This document shows positions 8,937-17,104 of a stretch of 38,266 bases of DNA, piece by piece (the stretch's first letter is position 1; every line of letters begins with the position of its first letter). Made by a program: the position numbers and the translations under genes. A model generated the notes under the pieces. It did no database searches. It had not been told where the DNA came from and was given only the letters and a program-made list of their open reading frames with translations. The stretch comes from Lachnospiraceae bacterium (GTDB lineage Bacteria > Bacillota > Clostridia > Lachnospirales > Lachnospiraceae), in NCBI GenBank assembly GCA_017623215.1, contig JAGAPO010000025.1:1-38266 (forward strand). The letters are read 5' to 3'.

Positions 8937-8989
8937 AGGATAAGAGCAGAGACAAGAGAAGTTAGCGTACGGCATATGGAGGTGTTTCT

Positions 8990-10384
8990 TTGGCAAAAAA
9001 AGCTTCAGACAATATCAGGAAATTAAAAAAACGAAAGGATTTGAACATTGGACTGATTATCTTTCTGTTCGTGTTTATTTATATTGCAATTAACATTGGT
9101 ATCTATTTGACAAAGGATCAGCTGTCGATTTACGAAGTGCAGGCGGACAAGCTTGCGCAGAATAATATGGCGGTTGCCGTTATTTTGCGGGAAGAAGAAG
9201 TGGTGACAACGCAAAGGGCCGGTTATATCAATTATTATCTGCGCAGCAGCGAGCGCGTGGCGAAGAACCGCGCGGTATACTCGATTGATGAGAACCGCGA
9301 TATCTATGAGAAGCTGACCGCGGATTCCGGCAGCGTATCTCTGACGGATGAGGATATCGTGAGTATACAGAGCGAGATTTTTTCCTTCCAGCGGAATTTC
9401 AGCACGATGGATTACCAGAGGGTTTATGATACGAAGTATGATATCATGAATCAGATCCAGGAGCGTCTGGACGCGAACCTGCTTGAGAATCTGGAAGAGC
9501 TTCAGGACAGTACAGGTCTTCCCTCCTCGTTCCAGGTAGTGCATTCGGATCAGAGCGGAATCGTATCTTATTATATGGACGGTCTGGAGGGATTAACGGC
9601 GGAAGCGGTGACGGGAGCTCTGTTTGAAAGCGAGGAATATGCAAAGACTTCGCTTCGCACCAGCGATATTAAAGAGGCGGGAAGCCCGGTCTATAAGATA
9701 GTAACGAATGACAACTGGCAGCTGATTATCCGTCTGGACGAAGAGCAGTATGCGTATTTTAAGGAGAAAGGAACGATAACGTTCACGATTCTCAAAGACG
9801 AGCGCAAACTTACAAAAGCAGCGGAGCTTTACCAGAGCGGAGCGGATTATTTTGCCAGTGTTTCTATGGATCGATATATGATACAATATATTGATGAACG
9901 GTTTTTGCAGGTCGAGCTTGCAATCAACGCGGAGGAGGGCTTAAAGATTCCGCAGACCGCGATTACCGAGAAGGAATTCTATATGGTTCCTTTGAAATAC
10001 TTTACCAAGGGCGGAGACTCGGATGCCGACGGTATTCTGGTTGAGACCTATGATGAGGAGAGCGCGCAGATGATTCCGGTGTTCCGCGAGGTTGAGATCT
10101 ACTACGACGATGGAACCTACGGCTACATAGATTCGGACGAATTCGAATTCGGAAAGACCCGAATCAGTGCGCCGGACGGAGAACAGATGCAGCTCAATCT
10201 GGTCGGAAAACTGGAGGGCGTCTATAATGTAAATAAGGGCTACGCGGTATTCCGCCGAATCGAGCGAATGTACGAGAACGAGGACTACTGCATTGTCAGG
10301 AAAGACACATCTAACGGACTTGCGGTGTATGATCAGATCGTACTGGATGCTGCGGTTGCGGTTGAGCAGGCGATTATCTATTAG
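8990..10384 (+). CDS. HlyD-like membrane-anchored protein upstream of yggS-sepF
   Basis: A 464-residue protein with a basic N-terminus, one membrane anchor (about residues 20-40) and a large extracytoplasmic part. After the anchor, segments such as AVILREEEVVTTQRAGYINYYL and QVVHSDQSGIVSYYMDG look like the two half-motifs of a biotinyl-lipoyl fold, as in HlyD-type adaptor proteins. They are separated by a helical region (about 105-175). No transporter partner is nearby. It starts with TTG, supported by GGAGG 7 bases upstream. Its position directly before yggS, sepF, ylmH and divIVA suggests a link to the cell envelope or division. That role is inference. Confidence 0.75.
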   Translation: MAKKASDNIRKLKKRKDLNIGLIIFLFVFIYIAINIGIYLTKDQLSIYEVQADKLAQNNMAVAVILREEEVVTTQRAGYINYYLRSSERVAKNRAVYSIDENRDIYEKLTADSGSVSLTDEDIVSIQSEIFSFQRNFSTMDYQRVYDTKYDIMNQIQERLDANLLENLEELQDSTGLPSSFQVVHSDQSGIVSYYMDGLEGLTAEAVTGALFESEEYAKTSLRTSDIKEAGSPVYKIVTNDNWQLIIRLDEEQYAYFKEKGTITFTILKDERKLTKAAELYQSGADYFASVSMDRYMIQYIDERFLQVELAINAEEGLKIPQTAITEKEFYMVPLKYFTKGGDSDADGILVETYDEESAQMIPVFREVEIYYDDGTYGYIDSDEFEFGKTRISAPDGEQMQLNLVGKLEGVYNVNKGYAVFRRIERMYENEDYCIVRKDTSNGLAVYDQIVLDAAVAVEQAIIY

Positions 10385-10397
10385 AAGGAGGCAGAAT

Positions 10398-11102
10398 ATG
10401 ACGGATATTGAATACAATCTTTCTGTAATAGAAGACAGAATTGCCGCGGCCTGTGCGCGTGCAGGACGGGCAAGAGAGGAGGTCACACTGATTGCGGTGA
10501 GCAAGACCAAGCCGGTATCGGCGATCGAGGATGCAATCCGGTGCGGAATCCGGGAGTTCGGAGAGAACAAGGTGCAGGAACTGACGGATAAATACGACCA
10601 GGTTACTGTTCCGGTGAACTGGCATCTTATCGGCCACCTGCAGCGCAACAAGGTGAAATACATCATTGGCAAGACCCGCCTGATCCATTCGGTAGATTCG
10701 GTAAGGCTTGCCGCACAGATCGAAGAGGAGGCCGCCAAGAAGGACTGTATCTGCGATATCCTGATTGAGCTCAATATCGCGGGTGAGGAATCCAAATTCG
10801 GAGTCACTTCGGAAGAATTGGAGGCGATGATTCGGGAAATCGCGGCATTTCCGCATATTCGGATAAAAGGACTGATGACAGTGGCCCCTTTTGTCGAAAA
10901 TCCGGAAGAAAACAGACCATGTTTTTGCAAAATGCGCGAATTGTTTCTTGACATTAAATCAAAAAACATTGATAATGTTAGTATGGAGACACTCTCAATG
11001 GGAATGTCAAAGGACTTCGAGACAGCAATCGAAGAGGGTGCCACGATGGTACGGATTGGAACCAGCATATTTGGCGAACGAATATATCCGCAGAAAAATT
11101 AG
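10398..11102 (+). CDS. YggS family PLP-binding protein (PLP homeostasis)
   Basis: A 234-residue fold-type III PLP protein, the YggS/YlmE/PROSC family involved in pyridoxal phosphate homeostasis. The PLP lysine is Lys36 in LIAVSKTKP. Other family motifs are FGENKVQE (about 55-62), WHLIGHLQRNK (about 75-85), IHSVDS, LIELNIAGEESKFG and the C-terminal SMGMSKDFETAIEEGATMVRIG, which binds the phosphate. The start ATG 10398 has AAGGAGG 7 bases upstream; an upstream in-frame extension inside the previous gene is rejected. In Firmicutes it commonly precedes sepF, as here, with 20 bases between. Confidence 0.95.
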   Translation: MTDIEYNLSVIEDRIAAACARAGRAREEVTLIAVSKTKPVSAIEDAIRCGIREFGENKVQELTDKYDQVTVPVNWHLIGHLQRNKVKYIIGKTRLIHSVDSVRLAAQIEEEAAKKDCICDILIELNIAGEESKFGVTSEELEAMIREIAAFPHIRIKGLMTVAPFVENPEENRPCFCKMRELFLDIKSKNIDNVSMETLSMGMSKDFETAIEEGATMVRIGTSIFGERIYPQKN

Positions 11103-11122
11103 GATAGAAGAGGAGAATAGCT

Positions 11123-11707
11123 ATGGCATTATTTAAGAACATTCTGGACTCGTTAAAGCTGACAGAAGATGATGAAGAATTAGAAGATGATTACGATGAA
11201 TACGTGGAAAAAGAGCGTAAAAGACAGGAGCAGCGGCAGATAAAGCAGGAGCAGAGAATGCAGCGGCAGGAGCAGAAGCAGGCGCAGAGAAGAGCCCGCG
11301 AGGAAGAGGATTACGCGGAGGAGTACAGCGCTTCGGCCGTACAGGAGCCAAAGAAGGAGAAGCCGGCCCGTACGAATGTGAACAAGGTGGTTCCGCTGCG
11401 TAGGACTTCCGGAGGATTCGAAGTATGCATTATGAAGCCTGCCAACTTTGAGGATTCTCAGGAGATTTGCGATATGCTTCTGAACGGAAGAGCCGCTGTT
11501 ATTAATCTTGAGGGCTATGATGTTGAGATGGCGCAGCGAATTATGGATTTTATCTCCGGCGCGGTGTATGCGGTCAACGGTAAGCTGCATCAGATTTCGA
11601 ATTACATATTCATCATTTCTCCGGATACGATTGACATCTCCGGTGACTATCTGGATATGATTCAGCAGAACGGATTCGAGATTCCGACCTTTAATAAGCA
11701 TTTTTAA
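11123..11707 (+). CDS. sepF: Cell division protein SepF
   Basis: A 194-residue SepF, which tethers FtsZ to the membrane and bundles it at the septum. The N-terminal MALFKNILDSLKL is the amphipathic membrane-binding helix. A long charged, glutamine- and arginine-rich linker (about residues 20-90) follows, and then the globular DUF552/SepF domain (about 100-190) with PANFEDSQEICDMLLNGRA and MDFISGAVYAV. The linker is rich in RQEQ-like units and may be a coiled coil. GAGGAG lies 7 bases upstream. The ylmG/YggT gene usually found after sepF is absent, and ylmH comes next. Confidence 0.95.
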   Translation: MALFKNILDSLKLTEDDEELEDDYDEYVEKERKRQEQRQIKQEQRMQRQEQKQAQRRAREEEDYAEEYSASAVQEPKKEKPARTNVNKVVPLRRTSGGFEVCIMKPANFEDSQEICDMLLNGRAAVINLEGYDVEMAQRIMDFISGAVYAVNGKLHQISNYIFIISPDTIDISGDYLDMIQQNGFEIPTFNKHF

Positions 11708-11766
11708 GAGGAAAGGGAAGAGGAGCGGAAAAGCTGCCGATTCCCCGACGGGAATGAAGGTTTTGT

Positions 11767-12531
11767 ATGAATATTGAAAAAGAAGAAGAACTGTTCCGAA
11801 AACGGATTCTGGAGCTTGAACGGCTTGCGGACAGGCGGTACTGCCCGGTGTATTCCGATTTTCTGAACATGAATGAGATATCCGTGTTCCTGATGCTTGG
11901 AAAGGAGCTTTCCGGAGTTCCGTATACGATGTATGGCGGATATGACGGGGCGGAGCGAAAGATGGTGTGTTTTCACGGAGACGGAGGAGAGGATGAGCGT
12001 TCCGGTTATCCGATTGCCTGTGTGCACATCAGGCCTGCGAATGCAAAGTTCTCCGACGCTCTTACGCACCGGGATTATCTTGGCGCGATTCTGAATCTGG
12101 GAATCGACCGGTGCAAGACCGGGGATATCCTGATACGTTCCAACGAGGCGTATCTGTTCTGTCACGAGAGCATCGCGGACTTTATCTGCGATACCCTTGT
12201 GCAGGTCAGACATACCGTGATTCGTGCGGAGAGGACGGATGCCGCACAGGCGGGGATCGAGCCGGAATACCAGGAGATTGCGGGAACGCTTTCGTCCGTG
12301 CGGCTGGACTCGATGATATCCCTTGCATTTCATGAGTCCAGAAGCTCGCTTACGGACGCGATTGCGGCAGGACGGGTCTTCGTGAATGGACGAGTCGTAA
12401 CCTCGAACAGCTTTTCGCCGAAGGAAGGGGACATAATCTCGGTCAGGGGTCTTGGACGTTTCCGCTTTGAGGGGACCGGCAGTCGATCCAAAAAGGGACG
12501 CATCGGCGTTACCCTTTTAAAATATATATAA
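11767..12531 (+). CDS. ylmH: YlmH family S4-domain RNA-binding protein
   Basis: A 254-residue protein matching the YlmH family of the division cluster. The N-terminal two-thirds contain the YlmH-specific region (RYCPVYSDFLNMNE near residue 23, then GGYDGAERKMVCF). The C-terminal S4 RNA-binding domain spans about residues 178-240 (RLDSMISLAF, GRVFVNGRVVTSNSF, GDIISVRGLGRF). YlmH has been linked to rescue of stalled 50S-peptidyl-tRNA complexes in B. subtilis, so a translation role is more likely than a direct division role. GAAGG lies 6 bases before the ATG. It is 59 bases after sepF and 23 before divIVA. Confidence 0.92.
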   Translation: MNIEKEEELFRKRILELERLADRRYCPVYSDFLNMNEISVFLMLGKELSGVPYTMYGGYDGAERKMVCFHGDGGEDERSGYPIACVHIRPANAKFSDALTHRDYLGAILNLGIDRCKTGDILIRSNEAYLFCHESIADFICDTLVQVRHTVIRAERTDAAQAGIEPEYQEIAGTLSSVRLDSMISLAFHESRSSLTDAIAAGRVFVNGRVVTSNSFSPKEGDIISVRGLGRFRFEGTGSRSKKGRIGVTLLKYI

Positions 12532-12554
12532 TTCACAAAGGAAAGGGGAAAGTT

Positions 12555-13163
12555 ATGCTTACACCGATTGAGATACAGAGCCGTACCTTTAAGTCCGGCC
12601 TTGGTTATGATAAAAAGGAAGTGGACATGTTCCTGCACGAGATTTTAGAGAGCTACGAGAGCATGTACCGCGACAATATGGAACTGAAGGACAAGCTGAA
12701 TACGCTTAACGAAGGCATTCAGTATTACAAGACGATTGAGAAGACGCTGCAGAAGGCGCTTGTGCTGGCACAGAAGACCGCGGAGGATACAAAGGCTTCG
12801 GCGCAGCAGAAGGCAAAGCTGATTGAGAAGGAAGCGGAGAATAAGGCGCAGGAGATTCTGGCCGACGCGAAGAATGAGCTTCACAATCTGCATGTTAAGA
12901 CCATGCAGCTGATTCAGCAGTATGATATGTATAAGGCGCAGTTCCGCAACCTTGCGGCGGCGCAGATTGATATTTTAGAGAGCGAGAGCTTCCAGGTACA
13001 CGTGGCGAATCTGGATGCATTCCTGGTTCCGGAAGAGGCGGAGGAGGATTCCGTGAAGGAAGAGGAAGAGACGGTTTCGGAAGCGTCGAAGGAGCAGGCG
13101 GAAGAATCAGAATATTCGGAGGAAGACCTGGAGCATTTTGACTATATTGACTTAGAGGATTGA
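12555..13163 (+). CDS. divIVA: DivIVA domain cell division/polarity protein
   Basis: A 202-residue DivIVA. The N-terminal lipid-binding domain (MLTPIEIQSRTFKSGLGYDKKEVDMFL in its conserved parts) covers about residues 1-35. A heptad-rich coiled coil (about 40-145) and a highly acidic tail (about 155-202) dense in Glu and Ser follow. DivIVA senses negative membrane curvature at poles and septa and recruits other proteins. A strong purine-rich site (AAAGGGGA) lies 5-6 bases before the ATG. Its stop codon falls just before the aroB start, so translation of aroB is probably coupled. Confidence 0.94.
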   Translation: MLTPIEIQSRTFKSGLGYDKKEVDMFLHEILESYESMYRDNMELKDKLNTLNEGIQYYKTIEKTLQKALVLAQKTAEDTKASAQQKAKLIEKEAENKAQEILADAKNELHNLHVKTMQLIQQYDMYKAQFRNLAAAQIDILESESFQVHVANLDAFLVPEEAEEDSVKEEEETVSEASKEQAEESEYSEEDLEHFDYIDLED

Positions 13164-13168
13164 CGAAT

Positions 13169-14269
13169 ATGAGAATGACGGAAGATGGCAGGCTGGCGGT
13201 GTCGTATAACGGCACGCCGGCTTATGATATTATCTGGGAACAGAATTTTGAAGGAATCGCTGCGGAGATTGAGCGGATCGGACTTGCGGGCAGAAGATTC
13301 TGTATCGTAACGGACAGCAATGTTGCACCGTTCCACCTGGACGCGTTAAAGAAGGCAATTGCGCCCGCAGCCTTAAAGGTAACGGAATATGTATTTCCGG
13401 CGGGAGAGGCAAGTAAGAATCTGGATACCGTAAAGGGCGTATATACGCATCTGATTGAAGAGGCTTATGAACGGAAGGACTGCCTAATTGCTCTTGGAGG
13501 CGGCGTGGTAGGTGATCTGACCGGATATACGGCGGCAACGTACCTGAGAGGAATCCGGTTTATTCAGGTTCCGACAACGCTGCTTTCGATGGTAGATTCC
13601 AGCATCGGCGGCAAGACCGGCGTGGATTTTGACCGGTACAAGAACATGGTGGGAGCATTCCATCAGCCTTCGCTGGTATATATGAATCTGAATACGCTGC
13701 TGACGCTGAGTGCACGTGAATATCTGTCCGGCATGGGCGAGATTATCAAGCATGGCCTGATTAAGGATAAGGATTATTATGAGTGGCTTTCCGCGAACCG
13801 GGAGGGCATTCTTGCAAGAGAATACCGAACCCTTCTGACTATGATCCGCGAGAGCTGCGATATTAAGCGCGGCGTTGTCGAACGGGATCCGAAGGAAGCG
13901 GGAGAGAGGGCGCTGCTTAATTTCGGACATACACTTGGGCATGCGGTGGAGAAGTTAAAGGATCTGAAGCTTCTTCACGGCGAGTGCGTAGCCATCGGTA
14001 TGGCTGCCGCATCTGAGATTTCCTGGAGAAAGGGCTTCCTTTCAAAGGAGGAATATGAAGGGATTGTCCGGGTAATTGAAAGCTTCAGCCTTCCTGTTAC
14101 CGTATCGGGAATCGACGCGCAGGACGTGGTAGAGACAGCCGGACATGACAAAAAGATGGAGGGCGGCAAGTGGAAGTTCATTCTCTTGGAGCGCATTGGA
14201 AATGCGATCATTGACCGTACTGTCACGAGAGAAGATGCGAAAGCTGCGGCAATGAATGTAATAAGATAA
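13169..14269 (+). CDS. aroB: 3-dehydroquinate synthase
   Basis: A 366-residue AroB, the second shikimate-pathway enzyme, converting DAHP to 3-dehydroquinate with NAD and a divalent metal. Motifs seen are the nucleotide-binding GGGVVGDLTGYTAATYLRG (about residues 112-130), DSSIGGKTGVD, GEIIKHG, and the metal-binding FGHTLGHAVE and HGECVAIGM. I chose ATG 13169, which has AGAGG 11 bases upstream. A TTG at 13160 overlapping the divIVA stop is possible but places the ribosome site too close. No other shikimate gene is in the window. Its place between divIVA and the rluD-type gene is unusual, since lspA is common there. Confidence 0.96.
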   Translation: MRMTEDGRLAVSYNGTPAYDIIWEQNFEGIAAEIERIGLAGRRFCIVTDSNVAPFHLDALKKAIAPAALKVTEYVFPAGEASKNLDTVKGVYTHLIEEAYERKDCLIALGGGVVGDLTGYTAATYLRGIRFIQVPTTLLSMVDSSIGGKTGVDFDRYKNMVGAFHQPSLVYMNLNTLLTLSAREYLSGMGEIIKHGLIKDKDYYEWLSANREGILAREYRTLLTMIRESCDIKRGVVERDPKEAGERALLNFGHTLGHAVEKLKDLKLLHGECVAIGMAAASEISWRKGFLSKEEYEGIVRVIESFSLPVTVSGIDAQDVVETAGHDKKMEGGKWKFILLERIGNAIIDRTVTREDAKAAAMNVIR

Positions 14270-14305
14270 CAGAGCAAAGAGGGTTAATCATACACGAGGA
14301 CAGAC

Positions 14306-15235
14306 ATGAACGAAGAACCGGTTGTATTAGAGGTGACATCCGAATATCAGGGTGTCCGAATTGACAAATTCATTGCGGAGACATCGGAAGGACTGTCCCG
14401 ATCCTATATCCAGAAACTGATAGCGGACGGGGCAGTTTTTGTTGACGGTAAATCCGCGAAGGCAAGCCTGAAATTGGCTGAGGGACAGGAGGTGTCCTTC
14501 CTGCTTCCCGAACCGGAGGAGCTTGTGGCGAAGCCGGAGGACATCCCGCTTGACATCCTGTATGAGGATAACGACCTGATTGTAATTAATAAGCCCAAGG
14601 ACATGGTGGTGCATCCCGCAGCAGGACACGCGGAGGGAACCTTGGTGAACGCGCTTTTATATCACTGCAGAGATAACCTGTCCGGAATCAACGGCGTGAT
14701 GCGTCCCGGCATCGTGCATCGGATTGATAAGAATACGACGGGCGTGCTGGTTGTGTGCAAGACGGACGCGGCGCATCAGGGAATTGCCGAGCAGCTGAAG
14801 GTTCACTCGATTACCAGGCGTTATAACGCTCTGGTGTACGGAACCTTTAAAGAACCCGAGGGGAGGATTGAAGCGCCGATTGGCAGACATCCGATCGACC
14901 GCAAAAAAATGGCAATTAATCACAAGAACGGCAAATCCGCCGTTACGAATTATACGGTGCTGGAACAATTTGGTTCCGGCTATTCGCATATTGAGTGCCG
15001 GCTTGAGACAGGACGAACCCACCAGATCCGCGTCCATATGTCGAGCATCGGACATCCGCTGCTGGGAGATGACGTGTACGGAAGCGGAAAGAATCCGTTC
15101 CATCTGGAGGGACAGGCGCTGCATGCGAGGGTGCTTGGTTTTATACATCCGATAACGGGCCAATATATGGAATTCGAAGCGCCGCTTCCGGAGTATTTTA
15201 CGGATCTGGCGGAGAAGCTTCGGAAGATGAGCTAA
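14306..15235 (+). CDS. RluD-type 23S rRNA pseudouridine synthase
   Basis: A 309-residue RluA/RluD-family pseudouridine synthase. An N-terminal S4 domain spans about residues 14-70 (RIDKFIAE, SYIQKLIADGAVFVDG). The catalytic domain has the signature HRIDKNTTGVLVV with the nucleophile Asp141, then ARRYNALV-like ITRRYNALVYG and the substrate-binding LETGRTHQIRVHM. Family members convert uridines in helix 69 or elsewhere in large-subunit rRNA; the exact target cannot be read from sequence. The site GAGGA lies 5 bases before the ATG. It is the last gene of the yggS-divIVA-aroB run. Confidence 0.94.
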   Translation: MNEEPVVLEVTSEYQGVRIDKFIAETSEGLSRSYIQKLIADGAVFVDGKSAKASLKLAEGQEVSFLLPEPEELVAKPEDIPLDILYEDNDLIVINKPKDMVVHPAAGHAEGTLVNALLYHCRDNLSGINGVMRPGIVHRIDKNTTGVLVVCKTDAAHQGIAEQLKVHSITRRYNALVYGTFKEPEGRIEAPIGRHPIDRKKMAINHKNGKSAVTNYTVLEQFGSGYSHIECRLETGRTHQIRVHMSSIGHPLLGDDVYGSGKNPFHLEGQALHARVLGFIHPITGQYMEFEAPLPEYFTDLAEKLRKMS

Positions 15236-15369
15236 AAGACAAAGATATGAGAAAGAACGCACAGGATAAAATACCTGTATGAGACAAAGAGGCGCGGGTG
15301 CCGCGCAGCAGCTCCGGAAGGGCAATAGCCGGAATTCCCATACGGGCGGCAGGAATGAGGTGTCAGGGG

Positions 15370-16620
15370 ATGAAAAGAAATCTGATTCAAAAACTGATTG
15401 AGTGGAAGGATACGACAGAGAGGTCTCCCTTTTTGCTGACTGGCAGAAAGGGAACCGGCAAGACCTATCTTGCGTGTGATTTTGCCAAATCCTTTTACGA
15501 TAATTATATATACATCAATTTTGAAACCAGCCCCGAAATGCGCCGGATCTTCGGCGGACTGAATCCGGGCGAAGGGGAGAGCCTGACCGACAGACTCTGC
15601 GCTTATTATGAAATGCCTGCGGAACTGCTCGCAGCGGTTCCGATTATATTGGATGAAATTACATTCTGCCCGGAGCTGATAGCGGCCCTGTCGGCAGAAT
15701 CGTGCGAAATGGATTTTAAGGGCGTTTTCTGCCTACTGCTGACCAGTTACAGGGACGAGCTGCCGGAGGGGCTATATGAGGCATTTGGCGCGTTCTGCGG
15801 CGAATTGAGAGGTCTGGAATTCGATGAGTTCCTTATTGCCTCCGGAAATGAGTGGTATAATGACGTAATCCGCGGACACTACACAGCCGGAAAAAAGATT
15901 CCGGAGATTGTACATAACGAGTTGCTGACTTTGTTCGAAGACTATCTGATTGTCGGCGGAATGCCGGCGGCGGTAAACGAATACCTGAACATGGAATCCA
16001 CGGTCAACATCCCGGAACAGCACCGGCTGCTTCAGGGCGGCTGCTATGCGGAGATTGCCGGCAAATATTCGGACGGTGACGCATTAAAGATGCGCCAGGT
16101 TTACGAGACGGCTGCCGCACAGCTTCTGAAGGAGAACCGCAAATTCCAATACCGTATGATCCGAAAGGGCGCAACCAGCACCCTGTACCACACGGCGATT
16201 GCCGCGCTTGTCGGGAACGGCTATCTGAGAACCTGCCCGAAGATGGGGGATGAGACGCAATTCAAATTGTATTTTCCGGATGTCGGAATGCTTCATTCGC
16301 AGATGGCATTAAGCGTCTGGGAGGAAGAGAATGCGAGAAAAGCGCTTCTGGAGAATTACGTGCTCAATTCCCTGGAGAACGCGGGATATCATCCGTGTTT
16401 TTGGGAGTCGGCTTCTCAGGCAAAGATTGATTTCCTGATTGAAAAGGACGGAGCCATGATTCCGGTTGAGGTGCGTCCCGGAGACAATACGCGCACCAAA
16501 AGTATCGGTGTGTATAAAAAGCAGAGCGATTTCCCATATTCGATTAAGATATCCTCCCGGAACTTTGAAAAGGGAGAGGAGATTGAATATATACCGTATT
16601 ACGCGGTATTTTGTCTGTAG
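15370..16620 (+). CDS. AAA ATPase with C-terminal DUF4143 domain
   Basis: A 416-residue protein of the AAA_14/DUF4143 type. Walker A GRKGTGKT lies at residues 25-32 and Walker B IILDE about residue 95-100. A DUF4143-like C-terminal half (about 200-410) ends in a PD-(D/E)XK-like core KIDFLIEKDGAMIPVEVRPG, where the usual final Lys is Arg. The start at ATG 15370 has GAGGTG about 8 bases before it; upstream in-frame codons lack a ribosome site. These ATPases are very common in Clostridia and Bacteroidota, often as isolated genes, with no established role; links to mobile elements or toxin systems have been suggested. It is transcribed alone or with the BlaI gene 40 bases downstream. Confidence 0.9.
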   Translation: MKRNLIQKLIEWKDTTERSPFLLTGRKGTGKTYLACDFAKSFYDNYIYINFETSPEMRRIFGGLNPGEGESLTDRLCAYYEMPAELLAAVPIILDEITFCPELIAALSAESCEMDFKGVFCLLLTSYRDELPEGLYEAFGAFCGELRGLEFDEFLIASGNEWYNDVIRGHYTAGKKIPEIVHNELLTLFEDYLIVGGMPAAVNEYLNMESTVNIPEQHRLLQGGCYAEIAGKYSDGDALKMRQVYETAAAQLLKENRKFQYRMIRKGATSTLYHTAIAALVGNGYLRTCPKMGDETQFKLYFPDVGMLHSQMALSVWEEENARKALLENYVLNSLENAGYHPCFWESASQAKIDFLIEKDGAMIPVEVRPGDNTRTKSIGVYKKQSDFPYSIKISSRNFEKGEEIEYIPYYAVFCL

Positions 16621-16660
16621 AGGCCGCGGGTGCTGCTGCGAGAAACGAGGTTGAAAAAGG

Positions 16661-17038
16661 ATGAAGGACACAAAAGGAATCCGCCTTCACGAGGGCGAAC
16701 TGAATATTATGGAGCTGCTTTGGTCGAACCGTGAGCTGGCCGCCAAGGATATTGCCAGGATTGTAAAGGAGTATATTGGCTGGGAGAAGAATACGACGTA
16801 CACGGTAATTAAGCGGCTGATAGAGAAGGGCGCCATTACGAGGGAGGAACCCGGATTCATCTGCAGAGCGGCGATATCAAAGCAGAAGGTTCAGCAGGCA
16901 GCTGCAGATGATGTGATTGATCAATTCTTTGGAGGCTCCTTCAGTGAATTCCTGACGCAGTATCTGAGATATCAGAGATTGAGCTCTGCGGAACTGCTGG
17001 AGATGCAGAGGATCGTGAATGAGCAGAAGTATCGGTAG
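16661..17038 (+). CDS. BlaI/MecI/CopY family transcriptional repressor
   Basis: A 125-residue winged-helix repressor of the Penicillinase_R family. The HTH lies at about residues 10-75 (GELNIMELLWSNRELAAKDI, NTTYTVIKRLIEKGAI, EPGFICRAAISKQKV), followed by a dimerisation helix containing FFGGSFSEFLTQYL. BlaI relatives dimerise on TACA-type dyads and are usually removed by a BlaR1-type M56 metalloprotease encoded next door. No BlaR1 or beta-lactamase gene is in the window, so the signal input is unknown. GAGG lies about 10 bases before the ATG. The 66 bases after it contain no strong terminator before the convergent recombinase gene. Confidence 0.92.
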   Translation: MKDTKGIRLHEGELNIMELLWSNRELAAKDIARIVKEYIGWEKNTTYTVIKRLIEKGAITREEPGFICRAAISKQKVQQAAADDVIDQFFGGSFSEFLTQYLRYQRLSSAELLEMQRIVNEQKYR

Positions 17039-17104
17039 GAGATTGAAAATAATCCCAATATACCATTTGCTGTAAGCTATGTTGTAAGCGATCCGGCTGC
17101 TTTT

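Noticed and set aside
9941..11068. Long minus-strand open frame antisense to the HlyD-like and yggS genes
   Set aside because: Spans two genuine genes, has serine- and isoleucine-rich composition typical of antisense translation, and no start signal.
15236..15369. Weak ACAGG/CCTGT dyad before the AAA ATPase gene
   Set aside because: Only 5-bp arms in AT-rich DNA, with no other support.
17039..17104. T run near 17099 as a terminator for the BlaI gene
   Set aside because: The only pairing just upstream is a 3-bp stem, too weak to call.
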